Below are positions 35,795 through 47,276 of a stretch of DNA of 64,000 bases, in pieces (the stretch's first letter is position 1; every line of letters begins with the position of its first letter). The notes below the pieces were generated by a model. That model saw nothing but the letters and a program-made list of their open reading frames with translations, was not told the DNA's origin and did not search any database. A program made the position numbers and the translations under genes. This DNA is from Valencia hispanica (lineage: Eukaryota; Chordata; Actinopteri; Cyprinodontiformes; Valenciidae). The DNA is taken from the NCBI GenBank assembly GCA_963556495.2, contig OY747721.1, positions 31,480,349 to 31,544,348 of the forward strand. Reading direction: 5' to 3'.

Positions 35795-36330
35795 ATCTGA
35801 AAGACTTAAACTGCCTGCCCGCATGTTCAGATGGATTATATGTTGGGAAATAGGGAAACGATCCAGTATTTTAACAATACTATTTAATATTTTTGGGAAC
35901 CGTAAACAGTCCATCCTGTCATCCAAGGGGCAAACATTAGTGGTAGGAAGCAATGGTGCTGTTGTTTCCTGCTGTTCCACTCTATCTTTGAGTAATGACT
36001 TGTACCTGGCCTCTGACTCCAAACCCACTCATTTATTCTCACTCTACCAGCTAGGGAGTCAGTCATGCATCCCTTTTCTGCAATAAGCCATCTTCTATAC
36101 ATCGTCAAAGGCCATCAGACTGGTTCACATCCAAATGCGTCTATTGAGAGCAAAATATCAATAAAGTGAAAATTTATGTTCTATTGGAACCTAAAGAGTA
36201 CTGCTGATCTTCAGGACTGTTTCTTCTACATTTTTGTCTAGTCTATGTATCTATCCCAGGTTAATATCAATAACTGTTACACCTTAATAACAGTAGTATT
36301 GAATGTTATGCCAATTAGCAGTAGTAGGGA
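35795..36330. other. No supported gene
   Basis: A minus-strand frame at 35756-36028 reads VCPLDDRMDCLRFPKILNSI but shows no motif. No other feature was seen. Confidence 0.4.
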
Positions 36331-36331
36331 T

Positions 36332-36465
36332 ATCCATCCATCCATCCATTTTCTGTACCCGTCATTCCTGTCCAAGGTTGCGGGGGGGCTGGTGCCTATC
36401 TCCAGCTGTCATGGGGCGAGAGGCGGGGTACACCCTGGACAGGGCGCCAGTCCATCTCAAGTAGG
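36332..36465 (-). repeat. RTE-like dispersed repeat with (ATCC)n end
   Basis: ATCCATCCATCCATCC leads into ATTTTCTGTACCCGTCATTC and GGTGCCTATCTCCAGCTGTC, then GGGTACACCCTGGACAGGGC and GCCAGTCCATC. This is a very common fish repeat whose GGAT-type microsatellite forms its 3' end, so it reads on the minus strand. Related pieces lie at 38985-39175 and around 53150-53985. Confidence 0.7.
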
Positions 36466-36485
36466 AATATATAAATATATATATA

Positions 36486-36529
36486 TCCTCAAAAATGTAA
36501 TATATATATATATATTACATTTTTGAGGA
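36486..36529. repeat. Perfect 44-bp palindrome with TA core
   Basis: The arms TCCTCAAAAATGTAA and TTACATTTTTGAGGA flank a 14-bp TA core. All 44 bases are self-complementary, so the stretch can form a cruciform or hairpin. It lies just after the RTE-like repeat. Confidence 0.95.
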
Positions 36530-36534
36530 AATAC

Positions 36535-38980
36535 AGAGAAAACAGAAGTTTTGCTCAAGGTTGTGATCCAGTGAGAATCTCAACCTGACAAATGCCTAAA
36601 GGCTTGCTAAGAAAGGTTCTAGTTTAATTTTAACAATTGGTTGTTACTATCCAACATATATTATACAAACCTTAAATTTGAATTTGTAAATGGAAATTGG
36701 TTGAACTTTAATGGCTCTTTTCTAGTCACTATGACCACTGAAAGGACTTTACACCATAGCCATATTCGCCCAATCGAACTCACAAATGAGAACACATTCA
36801 TACCTTATTTCACAGATCCGTATGCAACTTGGTGTAAAGTGCCTTGCCTATTTTGCCTCATTAATTTAATACATACTGTAGTGGGAGTACCATCTTTATT
36901 TGAAATGATCACACTGTGAACTTTGGGTGTAAAATAATGTTTGTTGATTAGGTGTAACAAAGAACAGCTGTTGAAAATAAAATATTCATGATGTCTGGAT
37001 ACAATTCTAAAGCAAATGTTGAGCTGATGATAGTTTAAATAGAATTTCAAAGGCTACCCAACACTATGGTGTCTGTGAAAAACTTGTAAATCATCTAATG
37101 TATTTTAATGATGACACAGAGGCCCAGGCCTTCTTCCCTGAAGAACATTCTGATGTATGTGTGCAGGAAAGACCCAGGTGCAACGTTTACAAACTGAAGC
37201 ATTCCACCTAGGTGTGACAGCTCTAGGTCCCACATCACCTTCAAGATGTTTTTCTTGTAAAATCTTCCAGTGACATGTAAATGGCCAAAAAATAAAACAA
37301 TAGTCGAGTTTAAACCTGTGCTAATCCTGGTATGACAGATTAAAAAAACATATTTTGCTTAATTCCCATTTTAAGAAGTTTAGTGATGTAGTGTGGACAA
37401 AACGGAAGACTTGACAGCTGTGGAATGTAGTTCTAATGCAAGGTAAATGAGGCCAATTCTCAATAGGAGGAACTATTTGAGTCACTACCAATATTAGGTT
37501 TTGTTTATTTATTATGCAAATCGAGCGTTGATACAAAGCTGATAAACCTATAAAGTATACCATACTTCCAAATTCCCACCAGCCTGACCAATGATTTTTA
37601 TCAATGCTCGTTATCTGTGCTCTTTCAGTTCTCCAGTTGACCTCTGGAGATGTGATGTCTGCGGTGACAGGACACGTGGCTCTTGGGAGATTTGTGACCC
37701 AGTTGGTGTTTTAATGGTTCTTTGTGTGCTGTGTGTACTCACGAGATGTCTGAGTCTGGTTTCACATGTGTACACTACTCCTTTTTATGCGTAGGGCTTC
37801 GTTGTATATCACCTCACGCATGCCTTTAGCAAGTTTGCACAGAATGAGACATGTGAGATGTCATGCTCCGCTCAGGTACAATAACTGTTTTGCATTACTC
37901 GGGTCCTAATTTGACAACTGTTCACAGACAGACGGAGAGAACGTCCTGGAAAGTCTCGTTAAAGTTTGGAAAGTGTATTTAATCATTTTTTGGTTCTAGG
38001 TAAGCTGACAAACCTTTACCTTTATATCTTAGTGCTAGACATAAACATACATGATTCATCTGTTTTTAATATCACACACACTTTCTTTTGTCTCTAACCT
38101 ATGAGTCATCTCAGTTTTGATGAAGCTTCGGAAGCCTCTCTAGCTTTCTGTGTGCTCACCACTCGGATTATTGGCTGTTTTGGCAACATATAAGCTCATA
38201 GGTAATTGGCAGAAGAGATGTTTCTTTTTCACTGTGACTAGGTTCTTTTGTGGACACCTCCATGGTTGGCTGCTTGCGTTACTATGATGACTGGTAATTG
38301 AGTAGCAACTTTATGACACTTCTCATGAACCGTTACGAGGAAATTACACTTCCTCCAAATGACAGTGGAGAAAATGACAAAGAGAGATTGCTGGAGCTCA
38401 ACAGAAATGGACCATTGTTGCTTTTTCTTTCCTTAAGACAAGATGAGTCATTTCACTTCAGTCCAGAACCACCAAGTGTTGCTATTCAGTTTCACACGAA
38501 ACCTGTAATACAGAAGTTTACTTGAAAATGTCACAACAAAGATACAGAAAATATAAAATCACAATGTTTTATGTTGCCTGTTGTTGAGTGAGACGGCATC
38601 AAAGAGGAAACATAAAACAAATCTAAACAATTTAGCTATTAACTAACAACATTTTTCATGTTCCAAAGACAAACTTTCATGCATTGAACTGGGATTGTAT
38701 AGAACAAACCAAGTGGTGCATGATTACAAAAGCTATTCTACTAATATGACCATTTTCTGTCTGAAAACTATATTTTGGATTTACCCTCAGGTTATCCTTG
38801 TTTGATACAGCACATCTGTGTGCAACTAAACTAACAGGCAGAACCATATTTTAACTCATTCCCTGTTTGAAACAGCATTTTGTATAGTTTCTGTACCCCC
38901 ACTGCACTGCACTGTGGTTCTAATAATTTGCACTGTTGAGGCCTTTCTATGTGGAGCTGCATATTATGTCATTGCAATGA
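36535..38980. other. No supported gene
   Basis: No element recognised. The 75-codon frame at 38298-38525 contains NRYEEITLPPNDSGENDKER and is less low-complexity than most frames nearby, but it has no motif or visible splice context. Confidence 0.45.
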
Positions 38981-38984
38981 TTTT

Positions 38985-39175
38985 CTGGTGGACCTTAAGC
39001 CTAACCCTTCATCCCAGAGCTCATAAAAATGCATATTAGGTTAACTGAGGACTCTAATATCCCCTTAGGTGTTGCTGTATGTATGCTTGGTAGTTTGGGT
39101 CATAGTTGGCCCTGCGAAGGAGTGGATACCTTTCGATAATGTACCTTGCCTTTTGCCTATTCAGTGCTGGAATGT
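38985..39175 (+). repeat. Decayed piece of the RTE-like repeat family
   Basis: CCCTTAGGTGTTGCTGTATG, GGCCCTGCGAAGGAGTGGAT and GTACCTTGCCTTTTGCCTAT follow the order of the family seen at 36332-36465 (opposite strand) and 53890-53985. It is heavily diverged. Confidence 0.5.
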
Positions 39176-39179
39176 CTAA

Positions 39180-40600
39180 CCCTCACAAGTAAATATATGC
39201 CGATAAATTCCAGAAAAATGATTGTCTCTGTCTTTGAGTGTATAACATATATTTCTAGAACTTATTCTAACCTAAAGAAACTAAAAGAAATGTGGAGGGT
39301 GTACCATAGTAAATGAGCTATGATGTAATCCTCCACTTTGGTATCTAGAGCTCAGCCTTGTCAATATGATAAAAGTCCAATATGATGTGAAAATGACATC
39401 TACTCAGCTCACATAAATACCATTCCAAAAATCCCCCGAGTCAAAGTACCAGAAAAAGATTGCTCTGTTGAAATGGGAGAGCTGTGATATTTGGGTACAT
39501 GATGTGCTTGTGTTAACAATCTTAGTACAAAGAGGTTGGATTTCTTCTAGTTTCAGACCTCTCAGTACTAACTCTGCCTTAAGCATTGCGCACACGTTCT
39601 GTAGATCAAAATAACAAGGCTGAAAAAGACCAAAGTAAACCTGTCAAGAATGGGCATTGGTCTGGATGAATGGTTCAGGGCTGTAAATTCTTCCACTGGG
39701 TTATGGTCTTGTTGCTGTGTTCTGTCGGATTTTTCACAGAATACATCACTGAAACAGAAAACGATTTATGTAACTCCAACAAACACTAATGTATTCTCCT
39801 AAAGCTCTATATGTATGTTTGTGTTATTTCCGGTAAGTAATGACAATGAAAGAAGGAGAGTCGTGTTGTACTGCTGGTTGCAGTCGATGCTCTCATGGCA
39901 ACCTCTGAGTTTAAAGAGATAATAAAAAGTAGAAGTTATGGCTGCCCCTGTTGTTGTTGGCTGTTTTCCCCCACAAGAATACTTGATGTTGTCATTAGTA
40001 GCTGAGAGAAATGCCATGACTTAATGTCAGCATCATTTCCTTGGAAAGGTTTTGTAGTTCCCTTATCACATGGGAAAGAATTATGTTTACTGGATCTCAC
40101 TGACCACAAACGCTTGAATTCTTGCTTCAGTGATTCAGCAGCTTAATGAGGTGCGATAGCTCACACTCCTGAGACATGGATGTTTTTAAACTTTTACATA
40201 ACTTTAAAAAAGGTCTGTAGTCATATGACAAAATTAAGATTAGTCACTTATTTGTTTTGTTATCTCTTAAATATTTAAAATAATGTTTTGAACATCTTTC
40301 AGCACACAGGTAAACATTTGCCTCAAGGATGGTGGTGTTATTAGACATCTAGTTTTGCTAGTACTGTTTTGGGAAGTAAGAGAGAATGCCAGCTGAGTAC
40401 CACCTGGCTGCATCTGACAAATGCGTGCCTCTATACCCTTTTTTTATTTTTTTATACGTTTATGAGCCCATTGCCAAGCTCTCCACATATCATGAAGCTA
40501 CTGATGTCTTGCACACGTAACGTTTGAAGAGAATTAAGCCGGCATCACTGAACCAAAGGAAGCGTTTAGGGGAACTAAGGGTCGATATAGAGTGTTACAC
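39180..40600. other. No supported gene
   Basis: AT-rich. No recognisable motif or element. Confidence 0.5.
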
Positions 40601-40604
40601 ATAA

Positions 40605-41500
40605 ATTGTTTGCTGGACATGCCCATTCTAAAATAAAACAAAGTGGAAGTGATTCTGCAAGACAGAAACTCAGCCACAAAGTTGCAGTTTGGTGAAATCA
40701 GAAAGGGGACATAGGGTCCTGAGGAGCATAGTGTGCACAGGTCACTAAACTTCTGTGGAGTCAATAGCTACAGACTACCAAATTTCAAATGGCCTTAACA
40801 TTGGTCAGCAGAAAGCTTAGTTTTCTAAAGTGATGAATCATGCCTCTCTTGTCTGGTAATCACATAGACAAGTGCAGCTTTGGCAGTTGAAGAAGAACAT
40901 CCTTTGCTTGACTGCACTATGTAAGTAGTAATGCTTGGGGCAGAGACGCCAATGATATGGGATTGTTTTTCAGTAGTTGGGGCCCCTTAATTCCAGGGAA
41001 ATTAGCTCTTAATGCTTCAGCCTAACAAAATGGTAGGGACAATTTCATGCTCCCAGCTTTGTGGAAACAGTTCAGTGATGGCTCCTTCCTGCACTGTGCA
41101 CCAGTGAACAAAATCTTCTTCTCCTTCAGCTTTTCCCTTCAGGGGTTGACACATCATCTGGTGTTCATGTTTCTGACTCGCATAATTGATTTGGCTAATT
41201 TTTTATGTCGGATGCCATTCCTGACACAACCCTCTGCATTTTTCCGGTCTTGGGACCGCTTTTAGTTGGATTCCAGTTAACAAAATGTGGTCAGTATAGA
41301 CATGAATGAGCAAGCTTGGTGTGGAACAACATAAACAGAGTCTTGACCTAAACCTCATAGAGCACCTTTGGGATGAATTAGAGCTGAGACTGTGAGCCAA
41401 GTCTTTTTGTCCAACAAAGGGTGTCCGACCTCATAAATACGAGTCTGAAAAAATTATTTAAAAGTTTTTTTTCACAATCCTCTGAGGTCTGAGATTTTCC
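40605..41500 (+). pseudogene. Decayed Tc1 of a further family, split by a nested repeat
   Basis: Plus-strand text includes AAACAAAGTGGAAGTGATTC (HTH linker region), GGAGTCAATAGCTACAGACT, GTGATGAATCATGCCTCTCT (first catalytic Asp region), GGGATTGTTTTTCAGTAGTT, and CAGTTCAGTGATGGCTCCTT. After an insertion it continues with GAGCACCTTTGGGATGAATT (Glu region). A repeat of about 180 bp (about 41107-41290, starting CTTCTTCTCCTTCAGC) sits between the second Asp region and the Glu region. Stops and gaps are frequent and no terminal repeats were found. Confidence 0.8.
41107..41290. repeat. Dispersed fish repeat nested in the Tc1 remnant
   Basis: TTCAGGGGTTGACACATCAT, TATGTCGGATGCCATTCCTG, ACACAACCCTCTGCATTTTT and CCGGTCTTGGGACCGCTTTT belong to a common fish dispersed repeat that I recognise. 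It interrupts Tc1 coding text on both sides, so it inserted after that Tc1 copy. Confidence 0.6.
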
Positions 41501-42566
41501 CTGCTGCCTTTTCCTACCATATTTTACTTCCACTCAATTTCTAAGAATATGCTTAGATAAATGAGTCTGGGAACAACCAACTTCTTAAAAATAAACTTTT
41601 GTGGCTCACCCTCCTCCTGGAGGGTGTGCATTGTTTTCTGGACATATGTCAAATCAGCAGTCGTCCCCATGATTGCGTAGTCTACTGACCCAGACTGAGA
41701 AACCATTTAGAAGCTCTGGAAACCTTTGCAAGTGTTTTGAGCTAATAAGATGATTAGGATGTGACACCACGAGTTTCCAATATTTAAGTTTTTCACATTA
41801 TTCAAATTTTCTGAGACACTGAATTTTGACATATTACTTAGATTACAAGAAAAAAGGCAAATTTCCCTCTATTCAATTCAGTTTATTTATATTGCGCCAA
41901 TTCACAACAGATGTCATCTCAAGGCACTTAACAAGAAGTCATTTCAATACATTTATACAAACATTCCAATCAGTTAAAAAGTTTCCTATTTAAGGAATCC
42001 CAGCAGATTGCGTCAGTCATTGGCGTGAGGTTGGGCAGACTTTCCAACCACAGCAATCCTTCAGCAATCCCTCATACTGAGCAAGCATGTAGCGACGGTG
42101 GAGAGGAAAAACTCCACTTTAACAGGAAGAAACCAGAACAGAACCAGGCTCAGTAGAAGCGGCCATCTGCCACGACCGTCTGGGGGTTTGAGAAGACAGA
42201 GCAGAGACACAGAAAGAACAGAAGATCTGATATAAGAGAACTTTCTATGTTACAGAAAGTAAAAAGTTAATAACAGGACACAGTGGATGTTCAGTTACTG
42301 GGAGGATCATCCCAGTCGATGCCCCTTGTCCAACAGGGGATTGCAGCCAAGCAGGATACCAGGTCAGGTATATCTTCTATGGAGAGGAAAACACTGAGAG
42401 AACACCAAGTTAACAGTCGAAATAACAGAATGAACTGTAATAAAACTGGAGAGTCGTAGGAGAAAAGGAAGTAGCAGAGTGAAGAAAATTTGTTAAGTCT
42501 GTCCTCCAGCAGTCTAAGCCTATAGCAGCATAACTACAGAGATAGCTCAGGATGACCTAAGCCACT

Positions 42567-44485
42567 CTAACTATAAGCTTTATCAAAAAGGAAAGTTTTA
42601 AGCCTGGCCTTAAAAGTAAACAGAGTGTCTGCCTCACGGACTAAAGCTGGGAGCTGGTTCCACAGGAGAGGAGCCTGATAACTAAAAGATCTGCCTCCCA
42701 TTCTACTTTTAGAAATCCTAGGAACTACAAGTAAACCTGCAGTCTGAGAGCGAAGTGCTCTGTTGGGAACATATGGAACAATTAGATCTCTGATGTATGA
42801 TGGAGCTTGATTATTAAGGGCTTTGTATGTAAGAAGAAGGATCTTAAATTCTATTCTGGAATTAACAGGGAGCCAATGAAGGGAAGCTAAAACAGGAGAA
42901 ATGTGATCTCTCTTTTTAATATTCATCAGAACTCTTGCTGACGCATTTTGGATCAACTGAAGGCTTTTAATGGCATTTTGTGGACTACCTGATAGTAAAG
43001 AATTACAGTATTCCAGCCTTGAGGTAACACATGCATGGGCTAGTTTCTCAGCATCACTCCTGGACAGGATGTTTCTAACTTTAGCAATATTCCGGAGGTG
43101 AAAGAAGGAAATCCTGGAAACCTGTTTAATATGGGATTTAAATGTCAAGTCTTGGTCAAAAATAACACCGAGGTTCTTTACGTTATTATTGGGGGCCAAT
43201 TTAATGCCATCCAGATGAAGTGATTGACTAATCAGTTTCTTTTTTAGAACTTCTGGTCTAAAGACAGCAACTTCTGTCTTGTCAGAATTTAAAAGCAAAA
43301 AGTTTAGATTCATCCATGTTTTTATGTCTTCCAGACATGCCTGTAATCTACCTAACTGACTGGGTTCATCAGGATTTATGGATAAATATAGTTGTGTATC
43401 ATCGGCATAGCTGTGGAAATTTATCCCATGCTGTCTAATGATTCTACCAATTGGAAGCATATATATGGTGAAAAGAATTGGTCCAAGCACAGAACCCTGT
43501 CGAACTCCACAAGTAACCCTTGAGAGTGAAGAAGATTTATCATTTAGATGAACAAATTGGAATCTGTCAGACAAATATGATTTAAACCGGCCTAGTGCTG
43601 TTCCTTTGATCCCTACTACATGTTCAAGCCTTGCCAGTTCTTTCCAATGCTGCCTCATTTACTGAGGAAGAAGTAATCATGTTTGGGAGGATGCCAATGA
43701 TTTTATTTTTAATAGAATTAATTTTATTTATGAAGAATCCCATAAAATCATCACTGCTAAGAGCTGGGCGAATAGTTGGCTCAACAGAGCTATGACTGTG
43801 TAAGTTTGGCAACTGTACTAAAAAGAAACCTGGGATTGTTTTTATTTGCCTCTATTAATGATGAAAAATATGCTGTTCTAGCTTGTCGAAGGGTCTTTTT
43901 ATACAGCAGTAGACTATTTTTCCAGGTTAAATAGGAATCCTCTAGGCGTGTAGAGCGCCATTTTCTCTCCAACTTCCTAGTGTTCTGCTTTAAAGTATGC
44001 AACTCTGCGTTAAACCAAGGAGTCAGCCTCCTATGGCTAGCCACTTTCTTTTTTAAGGGGGCTACAGTATCTAATGCCAAACGCAATGAGGAAGTAACGC
44101 TGTGAACCAGACCATCAATTTCTGAAGGGATAGAGATGGAATTGCTGCCATCCACTGTGTTACTCTGAGACACTGAGGAAAGTAAGAATGGAACAGATTC
44201 TTTAAAAATTGTTACAGCATTGTCTGATAAAGCTCTACTATAATGACATTTTCTTTCAGATTTAAGATGGTCAGTTAAAGTAAATTCAAAAGTTATCAAG
44301 AAGTGGTCAGACAGGACCGGGTTATGTGGGTGGACTGTTCTTTCCTCACACTCAATACCGTATGTCAGTACAAGGTCCAAAGTGTGTTTACCCAAGTGGG
44401 TCGATCCCTGTACTTTTTGAGTAAAGCCAGTTGAGTCTAAAATGGCATTAAAGGCTGTATTTAGGCTATCACTTTCAGTATCCAC
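42567..44485 (-). pseudogene. LINE ORF2 remnant: endonuclease C-terminus plus part of reverse transcriptase
   Basis: ORF2 of L2 elements encodes an apurinic-type endonuclease and reverse transcriptase. Here it survives in three frames. The first (44485-43790) carries the C-terminal endonuclease motif NPVLSDHFLI and the linker. A one-step frame change near 43800 leads into SSVEPTIRPALSSDDFMGFF. A deletion near 43660 then removes the RT fingers and the motif A Asp. The third frame (43658-42567) resumes at LARLEHVVGIKGTALGRF and keeps GVRQGSVLGPILF, the catalytic YADD (residues 84-87 of that frame) and the C-terminal HWLPVNSRIEFKILLLTYKA region. The N-terminal endonuclease (catalytic Asn and Glu) is also missing. 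The remnant cannot be active. Confidence 0.85.
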
Positions 44486-44647
44486 ATGAATATTGAAGAT
44501 TTGCTTTTGTTGGCTTAACTTTTAATCCATTTAATTTTGGCCGTGGGCAAGACACTGTTTCTATAGGGTAATGGGTGGGTAACAGTACAGAAGCAGCAGA
44601 GAGTGGGTTAAACTACAACTATGCTTCCTGGTCTGGACCCTGGGTTG

Positions 44648-45532
44648 TCAGTGTTTTGGAGGACTAATAAATTCGGCCATATTCCTAGAAAGAAGAGCTG
44701 CTCCATCCAAAGTGGGATGGATGCCATCTCTTCGGATCAGACCAGGTTTTCCCCAAAAAGTTCTCCAGTTATCAATGTAGCCCACATCGTTTGCAGGACA
44801 CCACCTAGACAACCATTGATGGAATGACAGCATGCGGCTAAACATGTCGTCACTAGTCCGATCAGGCAGGGGACCAGAAAAGATTACCGAGTCTGACATT
44901 GTTTTGGCAAACTTACACACCGAAGCAACACTAATTTTAGTGACCTCCGATTGGCGTAACCGGGTGTCATTACCGCCAGCGTGAATCACAATCTTACTGT
45001 ATTTACGCTTATCTTTAGCCAGCAGTTTCAGGTAGGATTTGATGTCGCCCGTTCTGGCCCCTGCCAAGCATTTGACTATGGTCAATGGTGTCTCTAATGC
45101 CACGTTTCTGACTATGGAGCTGCCAATTACCAGGGTCGGCTTCTCAGCGGGTGTGTCGCTGAGCGGGGAAAATCTGTTAGAAACGCAGACCGGTTGGTGG
45201 TGGCCCGGGGGCTGGGTCCTAGAACTATGCTTCCTACGTACCGTCACCCAGCCGGCCTGAGATCCCAGCTGCGCGGGCTCTTCCGGAGGACGGCTAGGGG
45301 GTTCTATCCTTGTTGGCTCCACGCTGGCTAATGGGCTTCGGCTATCTGCTGTTTTTTCAACAGCGCGGAGCCGTGCTTCTAATTCTGATACCCTCGCCTC
45401 CAAAGCTACAAAAATATAACATTTATTACAGTTACCATTATCACTAAAGGAGGCAGGGAAGTAACTAAACATCTGACAGAGAGAGCAAGAGAGAAGAGAA
45501 GAGTTAGAGACAGGAGAAAGAAGAGTAGCCAT
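44648..45532 (-). CDS. LINE ORF1 protein: zinc-finger-like N-terminus, coiled coil, SGNH esterase domain, 294 aa
   Basis: This is the first open frame of an L2/CR1-type LINE, which in this group encodes an RNA-binding, esterase-containing protein of the retrotransposition particle. Cys16, Cys19, Cys35 and Cys38 form a C-x2-C-x15-C-x2-C finger-like pattern. A short heptad stretch follows (about 43-60, [17 protein letters not shown]), then a Pro-rich linker. The SGNH hydrolase blocks are visible: VIGSSIVRN (about 135-143, nucleophile probably S139), AGGND (185-189) and DGIHPT (269-274, catalytic Asp and His). The frame is fully open and close to the expected length, although the element's ORF2 is broken. 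The start ATG at 45532 is the first in a long open frame. Confidence 0.8.
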   Translation of the reverse strand: MATLLSPVSNSSLLSCSLCQMFSYFPASFSDNGNCNKCYIFVALEARVSELEARLRAVEKTADSRSPLASVEPTRIEPPSRPPEEPAQLGSQAGWVTVRRKHSSRTQPPGHHQPVCVSNRFSPLSDTPAEKPTLVIGSSIVRNVALETPLTIVKCLAGARTGDIKSYLKLLAKDKRKYSKIVIHAGGNDTRLRQSEVTKISVASVCKFAKTMSDSVIFSGPLPDRTSDDMFSRMLSFHQWLSRWCPANDVGYIDNWRTFWGKPGLIRRDGIHPTLDGAALLSRNMAEFISPPKH

Positions 45533-45789
45533 AGCCGCAATAAAGCTAAGCTAACTGAGCTAGCGAGACCTTACCACCCCAAGAAAAGCTGTGTGAAACA
45601 CAAGGAGTTCCCAAAACGTAAAGTACATTACCACGAAACGTGTTTTAGTGTGCTTGTGTGTTAAAATAACTTAGAGAGGCCTCAGCACAGAGAAAATAAG
45701 ATCAATTCAAGAGAGTCTGAACACCAAACAGCTTACAAGGAGTGCAACAGCGACAACAGGAAATGACGCAATACGGCTTACCTGAATTC

Positions 45790-46660
45790 CAGGTATTCTT
45801 CCTGACTGTAAAGTAAATATTATATAAATTATTTCTTTAGGAAAGCAAATTAAGTAGACACTTCTATGGCATATGGATCATCATTGCACAGTGTGTTTTG
45901 GTTTGAAACCAGTATAAAGAGAAAGACAAACAGATCCTAATTCAACTCAGTTTCTCAGCTTATTAAAAGATTGAAATCTGATTAGCCTTTAATCATGCTT
46001 CCAAGATACATTGACAGAGGCGTGTTGTGTGTCAGTGTCTGTGTGCAAATGTGTATTGTGTTATATTTTATATTCACTTGTGCAAGATGGTAAAATCATA
46101 TACCTGGCAAGGCTCCCAAACAATTATGTGCATGCAACTACAAAAAAAGCAGGAATACAGCCAAAGAGCCCCTCCTATGCTTCCTCTTCTTAATTGTTTC
46201 AAATCAATCCGCAGTGGCTTTCACATGGTTACATAATAAGTTCAGAATTCTTTGGCTTCAAGGTGCAGAAACTGAGTCTTCTTCAATTACCTGGAACGAG
46301 GCCATTTCCCTGTTGCACCCTCCTTCAGACCCCCGCTGGGACTGGCAGAGCTGTTGTCAGTCGATGAGATCCGCTTTAACTGTGTGAACATTCTCGTAAT
46401 GCTGCTCTGCTCAATTTATTGGTTGCTTGATAAGATGTATGTTTACTTGGCAGATTTGTTATCCCGCTGGAGAGAAAAAGAAGAGAATGCGTCCAAGCAT
46501 TGTGTTTGACTGGGATCATTGGAGCTTTTGGGGGTTGTGCTTTGATGTATTGTCTATCATAGACAACAACTCAACAGATGGAGGATGTTTTTAAATTCCA
46601 GTCCACCATTTGTAACCAAAAAATATTGATGTTGAGGATGGAAGATGAAGTATTTGATGC
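45790..46660. other. No supported gene
   Basis: Short frames only. No recognised repeat or motif. Confidence 0.5.
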
Positions 46661-46664
46661 TGGT

Positions 46665-47075
46665 GGTTTAAAGTGATATTCCACCCCTAAGTAAAATTTT
46701 GTCTGTTTGCCATATTCCCCAGAGTTAGATAAGTGAGAAAAAAGCATTTTGTAACCAGCCCAGTCATTCTCCTGATCTGACAGCAGTCCGTTAGCTTTAG
46801 CTTAGAATAAACAATATAAGTAAATGGGAGCAACTAGTATTTTATGTGCAAAAATGATTCAAATTACTTAATAATGATCCTAATTATTCCTGGTGAATGC
46901 AATAATCATATTGATCACAAATGAAAAGTAAGAAGTAGCACGAAGGAATTACAGGAGCTATATTTAGACTTGGGACTACATTATGACAAAGCACCGCTGT
47001 AAGACGTCGCTGCAAGGCGCAAGTACATGATGCAGCGGTCACAAAAGCCACCTGCTTCTGTAAACACAAATGCGT
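46665..47075 (+). repeat. Dispersed fish repeat, probably a truncated DNA transposon
   Basis: TTTAAAGTGATATTCCACCC, then CTGATCTGACAGCAGTCCGT, TTAGCTTTAGCTTAGAATAA, and GCACCGCTGTAAGACGTCGC to CAAGTACATGATGCAGCGGT resemble a fish repeat that I have seen in many copies. The left end sits on a TTAA-like site. I could not find the right end. Confidence 0.4.
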
Positions 47076-47213
47076 GAGCTGCACAGAGTTTTTATTGTCG
47101 AAGTTTAAGTAGTTACTAGTCTAATCCAAGAAAATGGTTGTTACTTGTGTAGCTACCAGGTAGTAGCCATGCAAGTGTGCTTGTTTATGGAAGAAGTGTA
47201 ATTCTTTTGTTAC

Positions 47214-47215
<2 letters not shown>

Positions 47216-47275
<60 letters not shown>
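47216..47275. repeat. (ATT)n microsatellite
   Basis: About 60 bp of uninterrupted TTA/ATT trinucleotides. It abuts copy 2 of the 908-bp MITE exactly where that copy loses its last ~100 bp. Confidence 0.97.

Positions 47276-47276
<1 letters not shown>

Larger units (their letters stand above)
41873..45785 (-). mobile_element. L2-type LINE, internally deleted in ORF2
   Basis: Read on the minus strand, a 5' region begins near 45785 (GTCATTTCCTGTTGTCGCTG) and is followed by ORF1 (45532-44648). ORF2 follows in three pieces, then a 3' untranslated region of about 690 bp. The tail ATAAATAAACTGAATTGAAT ends near 41873, the usual L2-style A+T repeat end. About 3.9 kb remain. Missing are the N-terminal part of the endonuclease and the first part of the reverse transcriptase. 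I did not find a clear target duplication, so the outer limits are approximate. Confidence 0.8.

Noticed and set aside
35538..36086. 182-codon plus-strand frame with a hydrophobic leader resembling a signal peptide
   Set aside because: It overlaps a Tc1 fragment in the antisense direction and its leader comes from a T-rich tract. No motif follows.
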